The notes beneath the pieces are model-generated. The model had not been told where the DNA came from. It saw only the letters and a list, made by a program, of their open reading frames with translations, and made no database searches. Below are positions 59,374 to 64,000 of a DNA stretch of 64,000 nucleotides, piece by piece. Source of the stretch: JBHOQS01 sp042408875 (GTDB lineage: Bacteria; Chloroflexota; UBA11872; JBHOQS01); NCBI GenBank assembly GCA_042408875.1, contig JBHOQS010000015.1, positions 124,001 to 188,000 of the forward strand. Direction: 5' to 3'. Within the stretch, counting starts at the first letter, position 1; the number at the start of each line of letters is the position of its first letter. The position numbers were made by a program, and so were the translations under genes.

Positions 59374-60450
59374 CTAGTCGGGCCGGCTGCTCTCGCTCGC
59401 CTGGACAAACCAGGCTTCTCCCTCGCGCAGCCGTTCGCCGAGCTGTGCGTCACGCGCCAGCCGTAGCACCGCTCGCTCCTCCGCAGGGAGCAGCGACCAC
59501 GCGGCGGCAACGCGGGCGCTCTCCTCTTCCAGCTCGAAGAGGCACACAGCCGCGGCGTCAAAGCCGAATGCCCGCGCGGCGATGTCCACCAGAACGCGCG
59601 GCACTGCCTCGGCCTGGTGCGCCCCGACCAGCTCGATGCTCGAGCGATAGACCATCGACACCCGGTGCAGCCGCTGCTCGGCTATGCTGCGCAGCCGGTC
59701 ACTCTCCGCGGACGCGGCGGCGAGCTCCTCGGTACGCTGCTGGAGATGTGCGGCCTGCGCAAACGAGAGGTGCACGACGGCGATGACCAGGCCCACGAGT
59801 AGCCATGTCCACGGGGCGCGCGGCCAGAGGATCGCCATGATGATCCCCAGGGCCACCATCGCCAGATACTGGACACGAATGTCTTGCTGCGCCTGGCGCC
59901 AGACCTGCCAGAACGACAGCCCTCTGGTCAAGGCGATGACCCCGGCGACCAGGCCTGAGTTGAGGAGAAAGTAGACGAGTATGGAGGCGCCGAGCGCCGG
60001 GGCGGCGCGGATATTCAGCGCTGCAGCATGCCAGTCGGCGCCGCGCCATTCGATCAAGAGCTCATAGACACGTGCCGCTGCAGTCGTGGCGAGGAGGTAT
60101 TGCGCCGCGTTGAAGGCGATCCGCACCGGCGAGCGCCGCTGGAAGACCTCCACCGTCGCGCTGCCGGCGCACACCGCCAGCGGGCCGATCGCGCCGCCGG
60201 TCAGAAGAAAGGCGGCGATGAAGAGCGCTGAGACCACCGTGAGCTGCGGCCCGGCCGTGGTCCGCGTCGGGCGGGATTCCGTGAGCAGCGTCGCCGCGAA
60301 CAGGCTGAGCAACAGCCACGGTGTATCTCGGGGCAGCTCGCGCGGGCCGAAGTGCAGGGCAGCCGCCAGCAGCGGCAGGACCAGCCCTGCCACAATGACC
60401 GCCAGCGTATACGCCCGTGCACCTCGGGGGAGTTCAGCGAGGCCGCCCAC
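59374..60450 (-). CDS. Membrane GAF histidine kinase, N-terminal sensor part
   Basis: A 358-residue sensor part. Six or seven hydrophobic segments (for example LAVIVAGLVLPLLAAALHFG, VVSALFIAAFLLTGGAIGPLAV, WLLVGLVIAVVHLSF) form a MASE-like integral membrane domain, followed by a coiled linker (AAHLQQRTEELAAASAESDRL) and the first half of a GAF domain, ending ...WFVQASESSRPD before TAG. The frame then continues for the kinase core. If TAG replaced a CAG glutamine, a single 683-residue kinase results. The start is GTG with a weak AGG upstream. Confidence 0.8.
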   Translation of the reverse strand: MGGLAELPRGARAYTLAVIVAGLVLPLLAAALHFGPRELPRDTPWLLLSLFAATLLTESRPTRTTAGPQLTVVSALFIAAFLLTGGAIGPLAVCAGSATVEVFQRRSPVRIAFNAAQYLLATTAAARVYELLIEWRGADWHAAALNIRAAPALGASILVYFLLNSGLVAGVIALTRGLSFWQVWRQAQQDIRVQYLAMVALGIIMAILWPRAPWTWLLVGLVIAVVHLSFAQAAHLQQRTEELAAASAESDRLRSIAEQRLHRVSMVYRSSIELVGAHQAEAVPRVLVDIAARAFGFDAAAVCLFELEEESARVAAAWSLLPAEERAVLRLARDAQLGERLREGEAWFVQASESSRPD

Positions 60451-60544
60451 CGCCTACTACTTCACACCGTGCCTGACCTTCACAGCCATAGGTATCCCTC
60501 CCCCTCCCCGCATGCCAGCATGCTGGCCAGCACGCTCCCGGCGG

Positions 60545-60643
60545 CTACCACTTGAAGCCAGCGCCACCGGCAATCGCCAGGGCAGCCATGATGGCTGCGG
60601 GCACACCAGCTTGAACAAGCCACACCTTGATCTTCGTACGCAT
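60545..60643 (-). CDS. 32-aa peptide upstream of the membrane kinase
   Basis: ATG 60643 to TAG 60545, preceded by a strong GAGGAGGTGAC ribosome-binding site. The peptide begins MRTKIKVWLVQAGVPAAIMA and ends AGGAGFKW: a basic N terminus, one hydrophobic stretch and an aromatic C terminus. It lies 94 bases upstream of the kinase gene on the same strand, as peptide signals often do, but a membrane miniprotein with another role is equally possible. No family recognised. Confidence 0.55.
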   Translation of the reverse strand: MRTKIKVWLVQAGVPAAIMAALAIAGGAGFKW

Positions 60644-60867
60644 GATGTCACCTCCTCCTCGGCACGTACCGCTGTTCCTCCCCTGTGCGCCGCTACGCAC
60701 ATCCACGGCTCAAGCGTACCAGGCCGCGCCGGGACGGGCAGAGGTACTTTTACCCAGACCGCTGCACCGGCGTACTGCGTTTGCCAGGCGCTGGTACCCT
60801 GGAGGCATCTCCAGGGGCCCTGGACCTCTGGCGGCCGTGTGTTCCATAATTCTGGTGGGAGGGCGCC

Positions 60868-61785
60868 ATGCGCGCGATTATCACTGGCGGGACAGGCTTG
60901 ATCGGACGGGCCCTGGTGCGCGAGCTCATTGCACGCGGCCATGAGGTGATCGTGCTCAGCCGCAATCCAGAGCGCGCCAGGCACGTGCCTCCGGCCCCAC
61001 GGGTCGAGCGATGGGACGGCCGTACTGCTGCCGGGTGGGGTTCGCTGGCTGACGGAGCAGCAGTGATCGTGAACCTGGCCGGGGCAAGCATCGGCATTCC
61101 CCCTGTACCATGGACGGCAGAGCGCAAGCGCCGCATCCTCGAGAGCCGTCTGCACGCCGGGGAGGCCGTCGTGCAGGCGATCCAGGCCGCGCAGCAGAAG
61201 CCGCAGGTGCTCGTCCAGGCATCAGCGGTGGGCTACTATGGCCCGCGCGGCGACGCCGAGCTGACCGAAGAGAGCTCGCCCGGCACCGACTTTCTCGCCC
61301 GCGTGTGCATTGACTGGGAGAACTCTACAGCAGCCGTGGAAGCGCTGGGCGTGCGGCGGGTGATCATCCGCTCGGCTGTGGTGCTCAGCCACGACGGCGG
61401 GCTCCTGCCGTTTATGGCCCTGCCGTTCCGGCTGTTCCTCGGCGCACCACTCGGTAGCGGGCGCCAGTGGTTCCCCTGGATCCACATCGCGGACCAGGTG
61501 GGCGCGATCTGCTTCCTTATCGAGCGTGCGGACGCCCGCGGCCCGTTTAATCTGAGCGCGCCACAGCCGGTGACAAACTTCGAGTTCAGCCGCACGCTCG
61601 CTCGTGTACTCGGCCGGCCCATGCTGCTGCGTCTGCCAGCGCCTGTGCTGCGCCTCACGCTGGGCGAGCTGGCGGAGCTGCTTCTGCTGGCGAGCCAGCG
61701 CGTCGTGCCACGCCGGCTGCTGGACCTCGGCTACTCCTTCCGGTTCCCCCAGCTCGAACCTGCGCTGCGCGACCTCCTCGGCTGA
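60868..61785 (+). CDS. TIGR01777 family epimerase (YfcH/SDR39U1-like)
   Basis: A 305-residue extended SDR. Rossmann motif RAIITGGTGLIGRALVRELI, the family-specific ASAVGYYGPRGD with Tyr in the active site, and FPWIHIADQVGAICFLIE followed by FNLSAPQPVTNFEFSRTLA and a C-terminal LRLPAPVLRLTLGELAELLL. These match TIGR01777 proteins closely. Function in cells is not established. GGAGGG precedes the ATG; a CATAAT box lies just upstream near 60845. Confidence 0.92.
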   Translation: MRAIITGGTGLIGRALVRELIARGHEVIVLSRNPERARHVPPAPRVERWDGRTAAGWGSLADGAAVIVNLAGASIGIPPVPWTAERKRRILESRLHAGEAVVQAIQAAQQKPQVLVQASAVGYYGPRGDAELTEESSPGTDFLARVCIDWENSTAAVEALGVRRVIIRSAVVLSHDGGLLPFMALPFRLFLGAPLGSGRQWFPWIHIADQVGAICFLIERADARGPFNLSAPQPVTNFEFSRTLARVLGRPMLLRLPAPVLRLTLGELAELLLLASQRVVPRRLLDLGYSFRFPQLEPALRDLLG

Positions 61786-61897
61786 CTTCGGCCAGGTAGC
61801 GTCCAGCAGCATCGCGCCACCGGCGCAGTAGGTGCACCAGCCAGGGGGCCGGTCATCGATGCGCTCTGCGCCTTAGGCATGCTCCCCAAGAGCTTGT

Positions 61898-61950
61898 GTA
61901 ATTTTATGTAATTTTATCTTTTTATGATTTTTATATGATTTTTTTATGAT
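61898..61950. repeat. AT-rich island with TTTTATGAT repeats
   Basis: About 53 bases of T-rich sequence with repeated GTAATTTTAT and TTTTTATGAT words, between the convergent epimerase and NADH dehydrogenase genes. Confidence 0.6.
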
Positions 61951-61970
61951 AGAGAGGTAGGGCGCATCCC

Positions 61971-62008
61971 TGCCGGCCGCTTACTTGCCGGCCGCTTACT
62001 TGCCGGCC
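61971..62008. repeat. 15-bp tandem duplication that includes a stop codon
   Basis: TGCCGGCCGCTTACT at 61971-61985 and 61986-62000, then a partial unit to 62008. On the minus strand each unit carries the codons ...GGC AAG TAA, so the end of the NADH dehydrogenase gene, including its stop, has been copied downstream. Confidence 0.8.
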
Positions 62009-63354
62009 TCATGTACCTGTGCTGCGCCGGCAGGCAGCTCCTGCGGGGCCGGCAACGGGAAGGGCAGCGGCCCGGTGATCAGCCGCGCGCCGCGCTTGCG
62101 CGTGAAGTAATGCCAGGCCCACTGGATCATCACCAGCAGCCTGTCATCATGCTCGATCAAGTTGGCGATGTGCACGAACACCCAGATCAGCCAGGCCGGG
62201 AATCCGCTCAGATGGAGACGGCCGAAATCGGCCACTGCGGCGTTCCGGCCGATGACGGCCAGGCTGCCCCGGTCGCGGTAGCGGAATGGCGGGAGCACCC
62301 TGCCCTGGAGCTGCGCCTTGATCCGCTCGGCCACGTACCGCCCCTGCTGGATCGCCACTGGCGCTACTCCCGGCAGCGGGCGGCCACCCTGGTGGAGGAA
62401 CGCAGCCAGGTCCCCGATCACAAAGATCTCAGGATGGCCTGGTACGGTGAGGTCCGGCTGCACGAGCACGCGCCCGGCGCGGTCGAGCGGGCACCCTGTC
62501 CGCCCGGCCAGCAGCTTCCCAAGCGGTGATGCCCGCATCCCGGCTGCCCACAAGATCGTCTTCGCCTGCACCTGCGTTGTGCGATCGCCGGTGCGGATCG
62601 ACACCGTATCGCCCTGGATGTCCGTCACGAGCGAGCCGGTCTGGACGGTGACGCCCAGACGCGCCAGCGCAGCCGCGGCCTTCGTGGAAAGATCCGGCGG
62701 ATAGGTGGGCAGTACTCGCTCCATGCCCTCGATGAGCAGGATGCGCGTCTGCTGCGTGTCGATGTGCCGGAAATCACGTGGCAGCGTGCCATGCGCCAGC
62801 TCGCCCAGCGCGCCAGCTAGCTCGACCCCTGTCGGCCCGCCGCCCACGATGATGAAGGTCATCCAGGCTTGCCGTCGCACCGGATCGGGCTCCCATTCCG
62901 CTGCCTCGTAGGCTAGCAGGATGCGCCGGCGGATCTCCAGCGCATCCTCGACGGACTTCAGGCCCGGGGCCACCTCGGCCCACTCCTCGTGCCCGAAGTA
63001 GTGGTGGCTTACCCCTGCCGCAAGCACCAGGGTGTCGTAGCGGAGCTGTCCGTTGCGCAGGATCAGGCGCCGTTCCGCCGGGTCAAGGTCCACTACCTCT
63101 GCTAGCAGGACCCGGATGTTGCGGTACGGGCTCAAGACGCCGCGCAGCGGCGAGGCGATGTCGCCCGGAGAGAGACCGCCGGTGGCCACCTGATAGAGCA
63201 GCGGCTGGAACAGGTGGTAGTTGCGCCGGTCAACCAGGGTCACGCGCACGGGCGCGTTCCCCAGCCGGCGGGCTGCATGCAGCCCGCCGAACCCTCCGCC
63301 GACGATCACGACGTGCGGGGCTGTGTCAGCAGCGTGCATCGTCCGGTATGCCAT
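61996..63354 (-). CDS. Type II NADH dehydrogenase (NDH-2 like FAD oxidoreductase)
   Basis: A 452-residue flavoprotein that passes electrons from NADH to quinone without pumping protons. FAD site VVIVGGGFGGLHAARRLG, NAD site FIIVGGGPTGVELAGALGELA, and the second FAD segment IFVIGDLAAFLHQGGRPLPGVAPVAIQQGRYVAERI. The C-terminal part contains LSGFPAWLIWVFVHIANLI, a hydrophobic membrane-association helix found in many NDH-2 proteins. An internal ATG five codons in is an alternative start. The stop lies within a tandem duplication. Confidence 0.93.
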   Translation of the reverse strand: MAYRTMHAADTAPHVVIVGGGFGGLHAARRLGNAPVRVTLVDRRNYHLFQPLLYQVATGGLSPGDIASPLRGVLSPYRNIRVLLAEVVDLDPAERRLILRNGQLRYDTLVLAAGVSHHYFGHEEWAEVAPGLKSVEDALEIRRRILLAYEAAEWEPDPVRRQAWMTFIIVGGGPTGVELAGALGELAHGTLPRDFRHIDTQQTRILLIEGMERVLPTYPPDLSTKAAAALARLGVTVQTGSLVTDIQGDTVSIRTGDRTTQVQAKTILWAAGMRASPLGKLLAGRTGCPLDRAGRVLVQPDLTVPGHPEIFVIGDLAAFLHQGGRPLPGVAPVAIQQGRYVAERIKAQLQGRVLPPFRYRDRGSLAVIGRNAAVADFGRLHLSGFPAWLIWVFVHIANLIEHDDRLLVMIQWAWHYFTRKRGARLITGPLPFPLPAPQELPAGAAQVHEAGK

Positions 63355-63397
63355 GGCTCATGCGTGACGACCGGCGCAGCTGCCGGCCAGATACGTC

Positions 63398-64000
63398 CTA
63401 GGACTCGAGCAAGCGCTGTGCCTCGGGCTGCCAGCCCAGGAGCCGGCGTGCCTTGGAGAGATTATGCATCTCTTCGTTCTCGTCCCCAGCGATGAAGATA
63501 GCATCGAACCGTCCGTGTCCAACCTGGACGGCCTCCAGGGCGCGCAGGTAGGCCCGCGCCAGGTCCTCTTCGTCAGTGACGTAGATGCGGTGGCCGCTCT
63601 CGAATGCGCGCGGCGTGCGCCGCTCCTCCAGCCACTGCGCGCGGGTGCGCGGCCCGGTGATACGCAGGGCGATGATGTTCATGTCGAACCAGCGGGCGAA
63701 GTACTGGCAGATCAGTTCGCCCAACCCCTTGGTCAGGCCATACACGCTCGGGGAGTCAAGCGGCACAAGCTCCTCGGCCGGGTACCAGGTGCGGTTGCGG
63801 TAGTGCACACTCATGGTGCTGGTGTGCACGCCGCGTTTGATCCCCATGCTTTGCGCTGTGTAAAGCAGCAAATGCAGGCCCTTGGTATTGACCTCGTAGT
63901 TATCGATGATGACCGGAATTGACTGCTCAGTTGAACTTCCGCCCTGCCCGCTCTTCATCACCAGGTTGATGAAGCTGTCCATTCCTTCCAGCGCCCGGCG
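63398..64000 (-). CDS. NAD-dependent epimerase/dehydratase, truncated by window edge
   Basis: An open frame continuing beyond the right edge; visible residues begin RRALEGMDSFINLV. Seen are Ser of THTSTMSVHY and Tyr/Lys in PSVYGLTKGLGE, the extended SDR catalytic set, plus the C-terminal LSKARRLLGWQPEAQ. The missing N terminus should hold the Rossmann motif. It resembles the epimerase at 29361 in pattern and lies 43 bases downstream of nothing on its strand, convergent with no gene; NDH-2 starts 43 bases below its stop. Confidence 0.85.
   Translation of the reverse strand, partial: RRALEGMDSFINLVMKSGQGGSSTEQSIPVIIDNYEVNTKGLHLLLYTAQSMGIKRGVHTSTMSVHYRNRTWYPAEELVPLDSPSVYGLTKGLGELICQYFARWFDMNIIALRITGPRTRAQWLEERRTPRAFESGHRIYVTDEEDLARAYLRALEAVQVGHGRFDAIFIAGDENEEMHNLSKARRLLGWQPEAQRLLES

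Overview
This is a GC-rich bacterial segment of about 64 kb with genes on both strands and mostly short operons. The best guess for the host is a member of the Chloroflexota. Reasons: Tat-type lipoprotein solute-binding proteins, several Gfo/Idh/MocA oxidoreductases, two DUF6807 (PmoA-like) genes, an archaemetzincin, a DUF6295 protein, and dispersed GGGGC...GCCCC palindromes in the spacers. No rRNA or tRNA is present to settle taxonomy, so this is inference. The one clear RNA gene is tmRNA (ssrA), minus strand, 16425-16792.

Layout. 1-7840: an edge-truncated Pro/Ala-rich protein, a GAF-GAF-HisKA_2 sensor kinase, a membrane L,D-transpeptidase with VanW/PG_binding_4-type repeats, a small Cys-rich protein behind a promoter and a 183-nt structured leader, and a lone response regulator. 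7900-16260: a GH-A clan glycosidase-like protein, a decayed ABC-F fragment with a microsatellite, a metallo-beta-lactamase-fold hydrolase, QueG, MscS, an aminotransferase, archaemetzincin, dienelactone hydrolase and DUF6295. 16400-24050: tmRNA, a one-TM miniprotein, two orphan sugar solute-binding lipoproteins, and the PLP synthase genes pdxS-pdxT divergent from a MocR/PdxR-like regulator that lacks the PLP lysine. 24100-33510: a probable uronate/pectin catabolic run (oligogalacturonate lyase-like propeller, Gfo/Idh/MocA, two DUF6807 proteins, epimerase, UxuB-type SDR, LarA-like racemase/epimerase and a translationally coupled unknown). 33600-47300: two miniature membrane proteins, ThuA, three more Gfo/Idh/MocA enzymes, aldo/keto reductase, zinc alcohol dehydrogenase, UroD-family protein, and a minus-strand operon of enolase-superfamily dehydratase, SDR, Cys-less thiolase and DUF35 protein.

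48000-53700 holds a lipid cassette: a DedA-like membrane protein, a YnbA-type CDP-alcohol phosphatidyltransferase, CdsA, a single 840-aa fusion of acyl-AMP ligase, acyl carrier domain and PlsC acyltransferase, and a SRPBCC protein. Together these could in principle activate a fatty acid, load it on a carrier, acylate a glycerol lipid, make CDP-diacylglycerol and transfer it to an alcohol. 53800-64000: a cupin, a secreted cupredoxin/beta-propeller protein, a third orphan solute-binding protein, a membrane GAF histidine kinase split by one in-frame amber codon, a 32-aa peptide gene just upstream of it, a TIGR01777 epimerase, type II NADH dehydrogenase, and an edge-truncated epimerase.

Four signals run through the spacers: perfect palindromes with GGGGC/GCCCC-like ends, short imperfect tandem duplications (13-24 bp units), sharply AT-rich islands, and a recurring extended -10 motif TGCTAnnnT. 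The spacers also hold fragments of dead genes (ABC-F ATPase, gamma-glutamyltransferase).
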